A DNA stretch of 10,141 nucleotides, taken from the NCBI GenBank assembly GCA_016197345.1, contig JACPVY010000594.1, positions 1 through 10,141 on the forward strand, given 5' to 3'. Shown in pieces: positions 1-7,158 of this stretch. Each line of letters begins with the position of its first letter. Positions within the stretch are counted from its first letter, which is position 1. A program made the translations under genes and the position numbers. This stretch comes from Burkholderiales bacterium. Lineage in GTDB: Bacteria > Pseudomonadota > Gammaproteobacteria > Burkholderiales > Burkholderiaceae_D. A model generated the notes under the pieces. It saw only the letters and a list, made by a program, of their open reading frames with translations. It was not told the DNA's origin and made no database searches.

Positions 1-115
1 ATAAGGTCGATGGATGTTGGCCATTACGTAGTTCGCTATACAGTGAATCTTCTGCACTGAAATAGTTTTGTTGAAATCGGGTAAAGCCTTTGACAAATTT
101 TTCTATGTCTTTCAT
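1..115 (-). CDS. Beta-class carbonic anhydrase, N-terminal fragment
   Basis: The first 38 codons are present, read leftward from an ATG at 113-115, and the frame is still open at the window edge. The peptide begins MKDIEKFVKGFTRFQQNYF and continues with a DSLYSELRNGQHPSTL segment. In beta-carbonic anhydrases this stretch comes just before the first zinc-binding block (C-x-D-S-R), which lies outside the window. The family interconverts CO2 and bicarbonate in the cytoplasm and supplies bicarbonate for carboxylases. The ribosome site is weak: a GAG about 8 nt before the ATG. The gene is preceded on its strand by a small membrane-protein gene 56 nt away, so co-transcription is possible. The identification rests only on the N-terminal pattern; no catalytic residue can be seen here. 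Confidence 0.82.
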   Translation of the reverse strand, partial: MKDIEKFVKGFTRFQQNYFSAEDSLYSELRNGQHPSTL

Positions 116-171
116 CGCTAGTCTCAGGTTTGGATTGAGGGACGGTGCTTTGATCTCGATTCAGCAAGCAT

Positions 172-450
172 TTAGTGTCGAAATGGCTTGAAGACGATGA
201 AGCCAGCGATGATCACAAAAAATATCGTATAGGCGATGGCAATCACAAGAGGCAGGAACAACAACAGTTTGACCCACCAGGCTTGTTTGATAAAACACAG
301 TACGACCATTGCGCCGACGACGCCTAGCGCGATGGCGGCGTAATACAGCTCTGCTGCCGATTCCGCACCATGCGCGAACGCAAGTGTCGGTATCAGCAGC
401 AGGAATGCCAGTGCGAAACGCGGCAGAAGGGGGCGCTTGGGCGTTTTAAT
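172..450 (-). CDS. Small membrane protein with signal peptide, probable ATT start
   Basis: This 92-residue frame has no ATG, GTG or TTG start. The best candidate is ATT at 448-450, 2 nt after the TAG of the upstream RNA ligase gene, which allows coupled translation. Read from there, the N-terminus is a textbook signal peptide: basic MKTPKRPLLPR, a hydrophobic core of about 12 residues, and an A-F-A cleavage site before HGAES. Two hydrophobic helices follow (about residues 36-53 and 61-86) around a KQAWWVK loop, ending in a basic KPFRH tail and TAA at 172-174. I do not recognise the family. The frame is open upstream to an in-frame TAA inside the ligase gene, so a non-canonical start, a start further in, or a sequence error are all possible. 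The clear signal and membrane pattern argues for a real gene. Function unknown. Confidence 0.62.
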   Translation of the reverse strand: MKTPKRPLLPRFALAFLLLIPTLAFAHGAESAAELYYAAIALGVVGAMVVLCFIKQAWWVKLLLFLPLVIAIAYTIFFVIIAGFIVFKPFRH

Positions 451-452
451 GG

Positions 453-1472
453 CTAGCTTTTCAGCAGGTATTGATTCGAGATGGCTTTAAACGACACTTG
501 CCCGCCATGTTGTTTAAACACTAAACCTTCGCGCAATTGTTTCGTGTTCAAAACGCTATTGCCATCCGCCATCGCTAGCAAACTCTCCATCGTCACGCTA
601 GCGTCCAGTACAAAATCAGCGTCGATCACTGGCACATGGGGGAGCGCTAGTTCTTGCGCTAACGCTATGCGTTCGTTGCATGAAAAATATTCGGCACGGT
701 CTGCGTCATACACATCGTACAAATAAAATTCTTGTGCCTGCATTTTGTAGATATTGCCTTGCACGCCATGGCCGATGATTTCACCTTGCAAGGCCAGATT
801 ACGGCCGCTATAGCGTGCCGCCATCTTGCCCGCGATATCGAGCTTGCGCGCCGCATTCCACAGCGAGTTTTCTGGCGTATCCTGCAAATCGAGATTGCGC
901 GAGCACACATGCAATTGATTGTCTATCCACGCGAAGGTGCAAGACGAGCCTTCCAGTTTTTCGGTGATTTCCCATCGCGCCGCTTCTTGCTGCCACTGTG
1001 CTAATTCATTCGCCAGATTTTGGATACGTTCTTGATCGGTTTTGCGAATGATAGAAGGGAAAGCACCTATCGCCACACCCGAAAGGGAAGGGGCAATCGG
1101 TGGTTCGTATTTAAGAACGCCGAGTTGCTCGCTCAGATCTTGCCCTAGCGTGTAAGGGGCGGCTAGGCCTAGCAGGGCAGGGACCACCAACAAACCTTGG
1201 CTCAATTGGCCGCGCAAGCGTATCGTGCGCAGCACATGGCCTTTTTGCTCTTGATAGATGCGCGATTGCTTATCGACCAAAAACTGCCAGCCAGGATTGC
1301 CATCCGGCAGGAAGGAATCAATTTCAAAATAGACGGCGATATCGCCAGCCTGAAATTCGCCTTTTTTGACGACGATAGTCCAACCACCAACTTTGGCGGC
1401 TTCAATTGCATCGGCACCAGCGATAGGCTGTAGGCTGTCGATGCGGACGAAGTATGCGAGTTTTCTAGTCAT
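453..1472 (-). CDS. RNA ligase, DRB0094/Rnl5-like family
   Basis: A 339-residue ATP-dependent RNA ligase of the covalent nucleotidyltransferase superfamily. The N-terminal domain (about residues 1-120, starting MTRKLAYFVRIDSL) resembles the OB-like domain of the Deinococcus DRB0094 ligase. The catalytic domain shows motif I, K-L-E-G-S, with the nucleophilic lysine at residue 172; a QGEIIG block (motif III-like, about 229-234); YLYDVYD (IIIa, about 250-256); EGLVFK (IV, 315-320); and SFKAIS (V, 327-332). All core motifs are intact. Known members seal nicks with a 3'-OH on an RNA strand, which suggests RNA repair; the in vivo role here is not shown. I chose ATG at 1470-1472 because homology starts there. 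An in-frame TTG at 1509-1511 would add 13 non-conserved residues and sits almost on the predicted transcription start. No 2'-5' phosphatase, kinase-phosphatase or RtcB partner is adjacent; the only coupled gene is the small membrane protein downstream. Confidence 0.88.
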   Translation of the reverse strand: MTRKLAYFVRIDSLQPIAGADAIEAAKVGGWTIVVKKGEFQAGDIAVYFEIDSFLPDGNPGWQFLVDKQSRIYQEQKGHVLRTIRLRGQLSQGLLVVPALLGLAAPYTLGQDLSEQLGVLKYEPPIAPSLSGVAIGAFPSIIRKTDQERIQNLANELAQWQQEAARWEITEKLEGSSCTFAWIDNQLHVCSRNLDLQDTPENSLWNAARKLDIAGKMAARYSGRNLALQGEIIGHGVQGNIYKMQAQEFYLYDVYDADRAEYFSCNERIALAQELALPHVPVIDADFVLDASVTMESLLAMADGNSVLNTKQLREGLVFKQHGGQVSFKAISNQYLLKS

Positions 1473-1513
1473 TTTTGCTCTGTTTCTGTTATCACTTTTG
1501 TCTTGGTGCAAGG

Positions 1514-1519
1514 ATTGTA
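1514..1519 (-). promoter_or_regulatory. Possible -10 box of the RNA ligase gene
   Basis: On the minus strand this reads TACAAT, one mismatch from the sigma-70 consensus. Transcription would start near 1507 and give a leader of about 35 nt before the ATG at 1472. No good -35 hexamer is visible at 16-18 nt, so this is only a candidate. Confidence 0.3.
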
Positions 1520-1575
1520 TCGGGAAGCGGCGATTTTTGTTGAAGAAACTAAGCCCCTATCCTTGTCACTATGCA

Positions 1576-1602
1576 ATAAAAAAGCCGTCAATCGACGGCT
1601 TT
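1576..1602 (-). terminator. Rho-independent terminator after ETF-QO
   Basis: A perfect 9-bp stem (AAAGCCGTC at 1581-1589 with GACGGCTTT at 1594-1602) closes a 4-nt loop. On the minus strand it is followed by a T-rich tract (TTTTTTATT, counting the stem end). It begins 5 nt beyond the TAA of the ETF-QO reading frame and separates that unit from the RNA ligase gene. Confidence 0.9.
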
Positions 1603-1607
1603 TCATC

Positions 1608-2156
1608 TTACATATTTGGATAATTCGGGCCACCGCCACCTTCCGGTGTAATCCAAACGATGTTTTGCGTCGGGTCTTTGATGTCGCAGGTTTTGCAATG
1701 CACGCAGTTTTGGGCGTTGATTTGCAAACGGTCTTTGCCATCATCTGTTTTCATGAATTCATACACGCCTGCCGGGCAATAGCGTGCTTCTGGGCCAGCA
1801 TATTTCGCCAAATTGACATCGACTGGCACGCTGGCATTTTTCAGCGTTAAGTGAATCGGTTGATCTTCTGCATGGTTGGTGTTGGAGATAAACACCGACG
1901 ATAAGCGATCAAAGCTGATCTTGCCATCTGGTTTCGGATATTGAATCGGCGTGAATTCCGACGCTGGGCGCAAGTATTCATGATCGGGCTTGCTATGGCG
2001 TAAAGTCCACGGTGCTTTGCCACCAAACACGATTTGATCAATGCCGACCATCAAGGCACCCAGATACAAACCTTTGCTCATCCATGGTTTGAAATTACGG
2101 GCGATATGCAATTCTTCATGCAGCCACGATTTTTCAAACGCTGCGGGATAGCTCAT
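1608..2156 (-). CDS. ETF-ubiquinone oxidoreductase, C-terminal part (split gene)
   Basis: This frame holds the last 180 or so residues of electron-transfer flavoprotein:ubiquinone oxidoreductase, the membrane-associated enzyme that moves electrons from reduced ETF into the quinone pool. It begins at the family's [15 protein letters not shown] region and keeps the KPWMSKGL segment, the [14 protein letters not shown] block and the 4Fe-4S cysteines: C127 in [10 protein letters not shown], and C151, C154 and C157 in [16 protein letters not shown]. It ends in the usual [10 protein letters not shown] tail. It overlaps the N-terminal frame by 23 nt in a different frame, so the gene is interrupted. 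Its own ATG at 2154-2156 has no visible ribosome site, so independent translation is doubtful. Together the two frames make a protein of about 560 residues, the normal family length, so almost nothing has been lost. Confidence 0.9.
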   Translation of the reverse strand: MSYPAAFEKSWLHEELHIARNFKPWMSKGLYLGALMVGIDQIVFGGKAPWTLRHSKPDHEYLRPASEFTPIQYPKPDGKISFDRLSSVFISNTNHAEDQPIHLTLKNASVPVDVNLAKYAGPEARYCPAGVYEFMKTDDGKDRLQINAQNCVHCKTCDIKDPTQNIVWITPEGGGGPNYPNM

Positions 2157-3282
2157 CGTGTTGGCGATTCGCGGTTAGCGCTTCGAATGCCGCTTCTGCC
2201 GCTAGCATGCCGCTCTTCATTGCCGTGTGGCTACCTTTAATGCGGCTGGTGTTCAAAAAGCCCGCATCGCAACCCAGCAAGGCACCGCCAGGGAAAACTA
2301 ACTTCGGTAAAGATTGCAAGCCGCCCGCCGTGATCGCGCGTGCGCCATACGAAATCCGCTTGCCGCCTTCCAAAAATTTGCGGATTTCAGGGTGCGTCTT
2401 ATAGCGTTGGAATTCTTCGTAAGGTGACAGGTAAGGGTTTTCATAGGCGAGGCCAACCACATAGCCAATCATCACTTGATTGTTTTCAAAGTGATACAAG
2501 AACGAACCGCCATAGGTGGAAGCGTCGAGTGGCCAGCCTGCGGTGTGGATCACCAAGCCCGGTTGATGCATTTTTGGATCGATTTCCCACAATTCTTTGA
2601 TGCCGATGCCATAGGTTTGTGGATCGCGGCCTTCGTTCAAATTGTATTTCGCCATCACTTGCTTGCCGAGATGGCCGCGGGCGCCTTCAGCAAAGAAGGT
2701 GTATTTGCCATGCAATTCCATGCCGATTTGGAAGTTCGGGCCAGCTTCGCCTTCGCGATTGACACCCATATTGCCCGTAGCGACGCCTTTGACCGAACCA
2801 TCGTCGTTGTACAGCACTTCAGCGGCGGCAAAGCCGGGGAAAATTTCGACGCCTAAGCTTTCGGCTTGCTGGCCTAGCCAGCGCACCACGTTACCGAGCG
2901 AAATGACGTAATTGCCTTCGTTATGGAAACATTGCGGTAGCGCCCAGTTCGGTGTTTTGTGGGCTTTGCTTTCAGTCAAGAATAAGAAGCGATCTTCTTT
3001 GACTGGAGTATTGAGGGGAGCGCCTTTTTCTTTCCAATCAGGAAAGAGTTCGTTGATTGCGCGTGGGTCCATCACCGCGCCGGAGAGGGTATGGGCACCT
3101 AGTTCGCCACCTTTTTCTAGCACGACAACGGAAATTTCCGTGCCTTTAGCGGCTGCTAATTGCTTGAGTTTGATCGCGGCGGCAAGTCCAGCGGGGCCGC
3201 CGCCAACGATGACGACATCGTATTCCATCGCGTCGCGCGGGCCGTATTGTTCGAGGAGGCTTGCTGTCGTGTTTTCTGTCAT
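2134..3282 (-). CDS. ETF-ubiquinone oxidoreductase, N-terminal part (split gene)
   Basis: The first 382 codons of the ETF-QO gene. The FAD-binding signature GGGPAG sits at residues 27-32 in a [19 protein letters not shown] strand-turn-helix. The [41 protein letters not shown] and [11 protein letters not shown] blocks are all typical of the family. The frame then runs out after HDEL into SRSV and a stop, where homologues continue with YPAAFEKSW; the correct continuation lies in the other frame at 1608-2156. The ATG at 3280-3282 has GGTGAG 3 nt upstream. Met19 ([11 protein letters not shown]) is a possible alternative start but has less support. The gene is divergent from an SDR-thioesterase pair. 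As written, the product lacks its Fe-S domain and should be inactive unless the frame break is a sequencing error or is bypassed. Confidence 0.92.
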   Translation of the reverse strand: MTENTTASLLEQYGPRDAMEYDVVIVGGGPAGLAAAIKLKQLAAAKGTEISVVVLEKGGELGAHTLSGAVMDPRAINELFPDWKEKGAPLNTPVKEDRFLFLTESKAHKTPNWALPQCFHNEGNYVISLGNVVRWLGQQAESLGVEIFPGFAAAEVLYNDDGSVKGVATGNMGVNREGEAGPNFQIGMELHGKYTFFAEGARGHLGKQVMAKYNLNEGRDPQTYGIGIKELWEIDPKMHQPGLVIHTAGWPLDASTYGGSFLYHFENNQVMIGYVVGLAYENPYLSPYEEFQRYKTHPEIRKFLEGGKRISYGARAITAGGLQSLPKLVFPGGALLGCDAGFLNTSRIKGSHTAMKSGMLAAEAAFEALTANRQHDELSRSV

Positions 3283-3305
3283 GGTCTCACCGTTTTGGCG
3301 TAGTT

Positions 3306-3333
3306 AGTATAATTGGGCGTCAAGGTTGGGCGT
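3306..3333 (-). promoter_or_regulatory. Candidate ETF-QO promoter with an 8-bp direct repeat
   Basis: On the minus strand TATACT (3306-3311) is a good -10 candidate and would give a leader of about 15-20 nt to the ATG at 3282. Just upstream, ACGCCCAA occurs twice, 13 bp apart (3326-3333 and 3313-3320). No clear -35 hexamer is present, which would fit an activator-dependent promoter. The plus strand also reads TATAAT at 3308-3313, so the same A/T box could serve the divergent unit. Confidence 0.35.
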
Positions 3334-3486
3334 TATGGTTTCAACAATCAGTGACGCGCGTGTGCGCTATTCTGCCGTAAAAAGTGGTGGAATTTGCTGC
3401 ACATTGTTAGGGTTGAGCGTCTAATCGAGGCCGTTTCGTGTAATGATAACGGTTCTAATGCAATGCATACGCAATTGCAGGATAAA

Positions 3487-3492
3487 AAGGAG
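3487..3492 (+). promoter_or_regulatory. Ribosome binding site that fixes the SDR start
   Basis: AAGGAG lies 6 nt before a GTG at 3499-3501. It supports the GTG start over the longer open frame that reaches back to 3394, whose extra 35 residues do not resemble SDR proteins. Confidence 0.75.
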
Positions 3493-3498
3493 TTTGCC

Positions 3499-4275
3499 GT
3501 GGGCGTCGAAGTCAATTTGGAAGGGAAAATCGCGTTAATCACAGGTGCATCAAGTGGCTTGGGTTCGCGTTTTGCCAAAGTGTTGGCAATGGGGGGTGCA
3601 CAAGTGGTATTGGCGGCGCGCCGGATTGATCGTTTAAAAGAATTACGGGCCGAAATTGAAGCCGAAGGTGGCGCAGCCCATGTCGTAGCACTTGATGTCA
3701 CTGATTACGCCAGTATCAAATCCGCAATTGCCCATGCGGAAACCGAAGCCGGGCCGCTCGACATTGTCGTCAATAATGCAGGTGTTTCCACCACGCAAAG
3801 ATTGGTCGATGTCACGCCAGAAGATTACGACTTCATCATGAATACCAATCTAAAAGGCGCGTTTTTCGTCGCCCAAGAAGCCGCTAAGCGCATGATTCAG
3901 CGCGCTAAGGGCGATCCAAAACGGCAACACCGCATCATCAATATCGCTTCTGTCGCTGGCCAGCGCATCTTGCCGCAAATTGGCGTCTATTGCATGAGCA
4001 AAGCAGGCGCCATTCATATGACGAAAGCGATGGCGGTGGAATGGGGTAAATATGGCATCAATGTCAACACTATTTGCCCAGGTTATATTGAAACCGAAAT
4101 CAATGCCGATCATTTCAATAGCGAACACGGCAAAAAATTGATCGATATGTTGCCACGCAAACGCGTTGGTCAACCGCAAGACCTCGATGGTTTGCTGTTG
4201 TTGCTAGCAGCGGACGAATCCCACTTTATCAACGGCGCGGTCATCAGCGCAGATGATGGTATGACAGCGCAATGA
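3499..4275 (+). CDS. SDR family NAD(P)-dependent oxidoreductase (FabG-like)
   Basis: A 258-residue classical short-chain dehydrogenase/reductase, normal length. The cofactor turn TGASSGLG is at residues 15-22, NNAG at 92-95, the structural Asn in NTNLKG at 117, catalytic Ser151 (IINIASVAG), and Tyr164 and Lys168 in YCMSK. The protein ends with the usual INGAVISADDGMTAQ segment. Ala-Arg-Arg after the second beta strand (VVLAARR) hints at NADP(H) preference. It should interconvert a hydroxyl and a keto group; the substrate cannot be read from sequence. The overlap with a hotdog thioesterase (ATGA, 4 nt) and the nearby ETF-QO and CoA-transferase genes suggest an acyl-CoA or hydroxyacyl-type substrate. 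The gene shows no damage, unlike several neighbours. Confidence 0.9.
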   Translation: MGVEVNLEGKIALITGASSGLGSRFAKVLAMGGAQVVLAARRIDRLKELRAEIEAEGGAAHVVALDVTDYASIKSAIAHAETEAGPLDIVVNNAGVSTTQRLVDVTPEDYDFIMNTNLKGAFFVAQEAAKRMIQRAKGDPKRQHRIINIASVAGQRILPQIGVYCMSKAGAIHMTKAMAVEWGKYGINVNTICPGYIETEINADHFNSEHGKKLIDMLPRKRVGQPQDLDGLLLLLAADESHFINGAVISADDGMTAQ

Positions 4276-4691
4276 GTTGGCAACACGTACATACCAGCCA
4301 GATAGCGATACGCTGGGGTGATATGGACGCGATGGGCCATGTCAACAATACCGTGTATTTCCGCTATATCGAACAAGCCCGTATCGACTGGATGGAAGCG
4401 CAAGATTGCATGCCAAATCCACTCGGCCACGGGCCTGTCATCATCAATGCACATTGTTCCTTTATAAAGCAACTCAAGTATCCGGGCACCATTGAAGTGA
4501 AAACCTTTATTGGCAAACCGGGACGTACCAGTTTTGAAACCCTGCATGAAATTCGCCTGCTAGGTGAAGATGGCGTGGCGCTACCGACCATCCATGCGCA
4601 AGGTGGGGCAAAAGTGGTATGGGTTGACTTTCAGGCTGAAAAATCGCAGGCGCTACCTGAGCGTTTGTTAGCAATGTTCAATCAATCCTAA
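4272..4691 (+). CDS. Acyl-CoA thioesterase, 4HBT/YbgC-like hotdog family
   Basis: A 139-residue single-hotdog protein. The active-site helix signature is clear: WGDMDAMGHVNNTVYFRYIEQAR, residues 15-37, with Asp19 in the position of the catalytic aspartate of 4-hydroxybenzoyl-CoA thioesterases, followed by G-H-V-N-N. Such enzymes hydrolyse acyl-CoA to free acid and CoA in the cytoplasm, usually as tetramers. Its ATG overlaps the SDR stop by 4 nt (ATGA), so the two are translated together and probably act on related substrates. Chain-length preference is not predictable. It is followed by a 75-nt spacer before scoA. Confidence 0.88.
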   Translation: MSWQHVHTSQIAIRWGDMDAMGHVNNTVYFRYIEQARIDWMEAQDCMPNPLGHGPVIINAHCSFIKQLKYPGTIEVKTFIGKPGRTSFETLHEIRLLGEDGVALPTIHAQGGAKVVWVDFQAEKSQALPERLLAMFNQS

Positions 4692-4766
4692 TAATTCCGA
4701 CCAGCAAAATGTTGTTGGTTGGGCAATGATGTTGTTATTTTTGTAGTTCATCTTAATGAGGCAATT

Positions 4767-5272
4767 ATGAACAAAGTTTTTCCTGATGCGGCAACGGCAT
4801 TGGCCGATATTGTCAAAGATGGGCAAACCATGGCAGTGGGTGGTTTTGGCCTGTGCGGTATTCCCGAAGCGCACAAGGCACGCTAGCAGAAAAACTGCGC
4901 GCGGGTGGTTCAGGTATCCCTGCTTTCTTCACCAAAACCGGTGTTGGCACCGTGGTGGCGGATGGCAAAGAAGTGCGCGAATTTGATGGCGAACAATATG
5001 TGATGGAACGTTCGCTGGTGGCTGATGTGTCCCTGATCAAAGCCAAGGTCGCGGATAAAGCGGGCAATTTGATTTACAACAAAACCGCACGTAACTTCAA
5101 TCCAAACGCGGCGATGGCAGGCAAAATCACCGTGGTGGAAGTGGAGCAAATCGTTGAAGTCGGTGAACTCGACCCCGACCAAATCCACACCCCCGGCATT
5201 TTCGTCCATCGCATTGTGCTAAACGCGACACCGGAAAAACGGATTGAGCAACGTACCGTTAGCGCAGCCTAA
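4767..5272 (+). pseudogene. scoA: 3-oxoacid CoA-transferase subunit A, internal out-of-frame deletion
   Basis: Two halves of an SCOT subunit A gene are joined in different frames. From ATG 4767 (GAGG ribosome site 6 nt upstream) the frame reads MNKVFPDAATALADIVKDGQ, then VGGFGLCGIPEA, and stops at a TAG at 4884-4886 after 39 codons. The second half, in the frame of 4853-5272, resumes at QGTLAEKLRAGG (from 4874) and continues normally through GIPAFFTKTGVGT, YVMERSLVADVSLIKA, ARNFNPNAAMAGKI and VEVGELDPDQIHTPG to TAA at 5270-5272. In subunits I know, about 65 residues separate GIPEA from QGTLAEK, covering the SNNAG region and part of the CoA fold. They are missing, with the junction near 4870-4874. 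An active enzyme is not expected from this sequence. scoB follows 22 nt downstream. Confidence 0.85.
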
Positions 5273-5294
5273 CAGAGCAACAGGGAGAACAGAA

Positions 5295-5936
5295 ATGGCT
5301 TGGACTCGTGAAGAAATGGCGGCCCGCGCGGCGCAAGAATTGCAAGACGGTTTTTATGTGAACTTGGGCATCGGTTTGCCAACCATGGTGGCGAATTATG
5401 TGCCGAAAGACGTCGATATTTGGTTGCATTCCGAAAACGGTTTGCTCGGCATCGGCCCTTTCCCAACTGAAGATAAAATCGACGCTGACGTGATCAACGC
5501 TGGCAAACAAACCGTGACGGCCTTGAAAGGCTCCTCCTACTTTAGCTCGGCCGATTCGTTTGCAATGATACGCGGCGGCAAAATCAATTTGGCGATTTTG
5601 GGCGCGATGCAAGTCTCGGAAAAAGGTGACTTAGCAAACTGGATGATCCCCGGCAAGATGGTGAAAGGGATGGGCGGCGCGATGGATTTGGTTGCTGGCG
5701 TGAAGCGCGTGGTGGTGTTGATGGAACACGTCGCCAAAGCCAAAGACGGCTCGACTTCGCATAAATTGTTGCCTAAATGCGATTTGCCATTGACTGGCGT
5801 CGGCGTAGTGGATCGTATCATCACCGATTTGTGCGTGATGGACGTGACCGAAAAGGGCTTGAAAGTGATCGAAATTGCACCCGGCGTGACGAAAGAAGAA
5901 ATCGTTGCGGCAACGGGCGTGACGCTGGAATTTTAA
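5295..5936 (+). CDS. scoB: 3-oxoacid CoA-transferase subunit B
   Basis: A 213-residue subunit B of the SCOT-type family I CoA-transferase, which moves CoA from succinyl-CoA to acetoacetate or another 3-oxoacid through a glutamyl-CoA thioester. The catalytic glutamate is Glu47 in the SENG motif ([13 protein letters not shown], about 45-57). [12 protein letters not shown] and the [20 protein letters not shown] block are intact, as is the [17 protein letters not shown] segment near the end. The ATG at 5295-5297 is chosen because AGGGAG lies upstream and homology starts at MAWTREEMA; the frame is open further 5' to 5244 without meaningful sequence. It forms an operon with scoA, whose damage would leave this subunit without a partner. 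Closely related pcaJ/catJ-type transferases (3-oxoadipate) are an alternative; no aromatic-pathway genes are visible. Confidence 0.92.
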   Translation: MAWTREEMAARAAQELQDGFYVNLGIGLPTMVANYVPKDVDIWLHSENGLLGIGPFPTEDKIDADVINAGKQTVTALKGSSYFSSADSFAMIRGGKINLAILGAMQVSEKGDLANWMIPGKMVKGMGGAMDLVAGVKRVVVLMEHVAKAKDGSTSHKLLPKCDLPLTGVGVVDRIITDLCVMDVTEKGLKVIEIAPGVTKEEIVAATGVTLEF

Positions 5937-5986
5937 ATCAATGGGGGGCAGACTCGATTGATTTTCTGCTAACGCTTGAGTAAGAC

Positions 5987-6020
5987 AACGGCGCTAGAGA
6001 CCTTCTTTAGCGCCGTTTTT
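5987..6020 (+). terminator. Rho-independent terminator after scoAB, at a convergent gene junction
   Basis: A perfect 10-bp stem (AACGGCGCTA at 5987-5996 with TAGCGCCGTT at 6008-6017) closes an 11-nt loop and is followed by TTT, ACTG and TTTTT on the plus strand. It ends the SDR-thioesterase-scoAB direction. It also touches the TAA (6019-6021) of the convergent glycosyltransferase gene. On the minus strand the stem lacks a good T tail, so it works mainly for plus-strand transcripts. A weaker AT-rich 8-bp inverted repeat (5935-5942 with 5957-5964) lies at the scoB stop. Confidence 0.88.
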
Positions 6021-7158
6021 ACTGTTTTTCCAATAATGTCGTATAGATCGCTAAATACTCAGACGCGCAATGTCCCCATCCCCATTGCTGCGCAAAAGTG
6101 AGTGCTGTCTCGCGCGCTTGGCGTATCGCCTCGACCTTGCTAGCGAGTTCTGTCAGCTTTGCACGAAGCTGTTCCACCCCAGAATCCCCCCGCGTTTCCG
6201 CAGAATACACGCACGTTTCGTCTAAGCGTTCGAATGCTGAGGCGACTTCTTGGCTCACCAAAACAGGCGTGCCGCAAGATAGCGCTTCCTGTAGCACAAG
6301 CGGGAAACCTTCGCCGGTACTTGGCAACACAAGGACATCCGCATTTTGATAATGCGGGACGACTTGATCGGCGCGCAGATTTTCATGGATGGCGAGAATC
6401 GCGCGCTTTTCGTCTGCATGCCAATCGCTTGGCGACAACGGCCCCCAGCCGATAAACGTCCATTGGATTCCAGATAAATCCATGCATTGCCGTAGCAGGT
6501 TGATGCCCTTTTTTTCGACAAAGCGCCCCACAAACAAACAACGCAAGCTTGCTTCGCTAGGGTGTGGTGTATTTGATGGGTGATAGATGGCATGGTCCAC
6601 GCCATTAGCGATCAAGCATGCGGGTGTTTCAAAATGGGTAATTTGCTCAAAATACGCTTTGACTAATTTGCCGACGAAAACCACTTGCCCACAGCGCGCT
6701 AATATCCACGCGCCTATTGTGCGATTAATCGTCGAAAGCAGGATTTTAAAAAAACGATTCTTGAACGGAATTTCGCCAATATGCTGGGTCAATACCACGG
6801 GTTTTCGACGCAGTTTTGCAAAAACAAAGGCGAAGAAAGACGAGAAGTATAAATAGTCGTGAATATGGACAACATCCGCTAAACCCACTTGCCGCCATAA
6901 TTTGATCAGCGCACCTAGACTCCAGAGTGGCATCGGTAAGCCAATCGCTTTTTCAATTGGATCGATGTAAGGCGCTCTGATGCAAGTCATGCCTAAATGC
7001 GATGATCCCGGAAATTGATCGACCGTACCAGTGGCCATCCATGTCACTTGATTGCCTTGCGCTGCAGCGGCTTGGCCCAATTTTTCAGCAACGACCTCAA
7101 TCCCACCACCATGGGCGGCGAAAAACGCACTAATTTGAAGAATATTGATAGGTTTCAC
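6019..7158 (-). CDS. Glycosyltransferase family 4 (GT-B fold)
   Basis: A 379-residue retaining GT-B glycosyltransferase. The N-terminal acceptor domain opens with INILQISAFFAAHGGGIEVV (glycine-rich loop, residues 16-19). The C-terminal nucleotide-sugar domain carries LIANGVD (182-188), LFVGRFVEKKGINLL (208-222), and the E-x7-E signature in STGEGFPLVLQEALSCGTPVL (Glu283 and Glu291), with PHYQNADVLVLPS just before. These mark GT4 enzymes that transfer a sugar from a nucleotide donor to a glycan or lipid carrier on the cytoplasmic face of the membrane; donor and acceptor are unknown. The start is a GTG at 7156-7158 that overlaps the TGA of the upstream GtrA-like gene by 4 nt (GTGA), so translation is coupled. 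It is the last gene of the minus-strand surface-glycan set. Confidence 0.9.
   Translation of the reverse strand: MKPINILQISAFFAAHGGGIEVVAEKLGQAAAAQGNQVTWMATGTVDQFPGSSHLGMTCIRAPYIDPIEKAIGLPMPLWSLGALIKLWRQVGLADVVHIHDYLYFSSFFAFVFAKLRRKPVVLTQHIGEIPFKNRFFKILLSTINRTIGAWILARCGQVVFVGKLVKAYFEQITHFETPACLIANGVDHAIYHPSNTPHPSEASLRCLFVGRFVEKKGINLLRQCMDLSGIQWTFIGWGPLSPSDWHADEKRAILAIHENLRADQVVPHYQNADVLVLPSTGEGFPLVLQEALSCGTPVLVSQEVASAFERLDETCVYSAETRGDSGVEQLRAKLTELASKVEAIRQARETALTFAQQWGWGHCASEYLAIYTTLLEKQ

Noticed and set aside
481..1433. Several plus-strand frames of 60-90 codons opposite the RNA ligase gene
   Set aside because: They lie antisense to a gene with complete motifs, have no ribosome sites or family features, and are expected shadows.
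2134..2156. Programmed frameshift or normal two-subunit arrangement for ETF-QO
   Set aside because: There is no slippery heptamer, no ribosome site for the second frame, and the family is normally a single chain. A 5-bp loss explains the break better.
2476..3307. Plus-strand frames of about 90-130 codons opposite ETF-QO
   Set aside because: They are mirror frames of a strongly conserved coding region and their translations show no domain or signal.
3394..3498. Longer N-terminus for the SDR protein from an ATG at 3394
   Set aside because: The extra 35 residues do not look like SDR sequence, and AAGGAG sits 6 nt before GTG 3499.
5935..5964. AT-rich inverted repeat after scoB as the main terminator
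   Set aside because: The stem is weak with a 14-nt loop; the 10-bp GC-rich hairpin at 5987-6017 with its T tract is a much better terminator.
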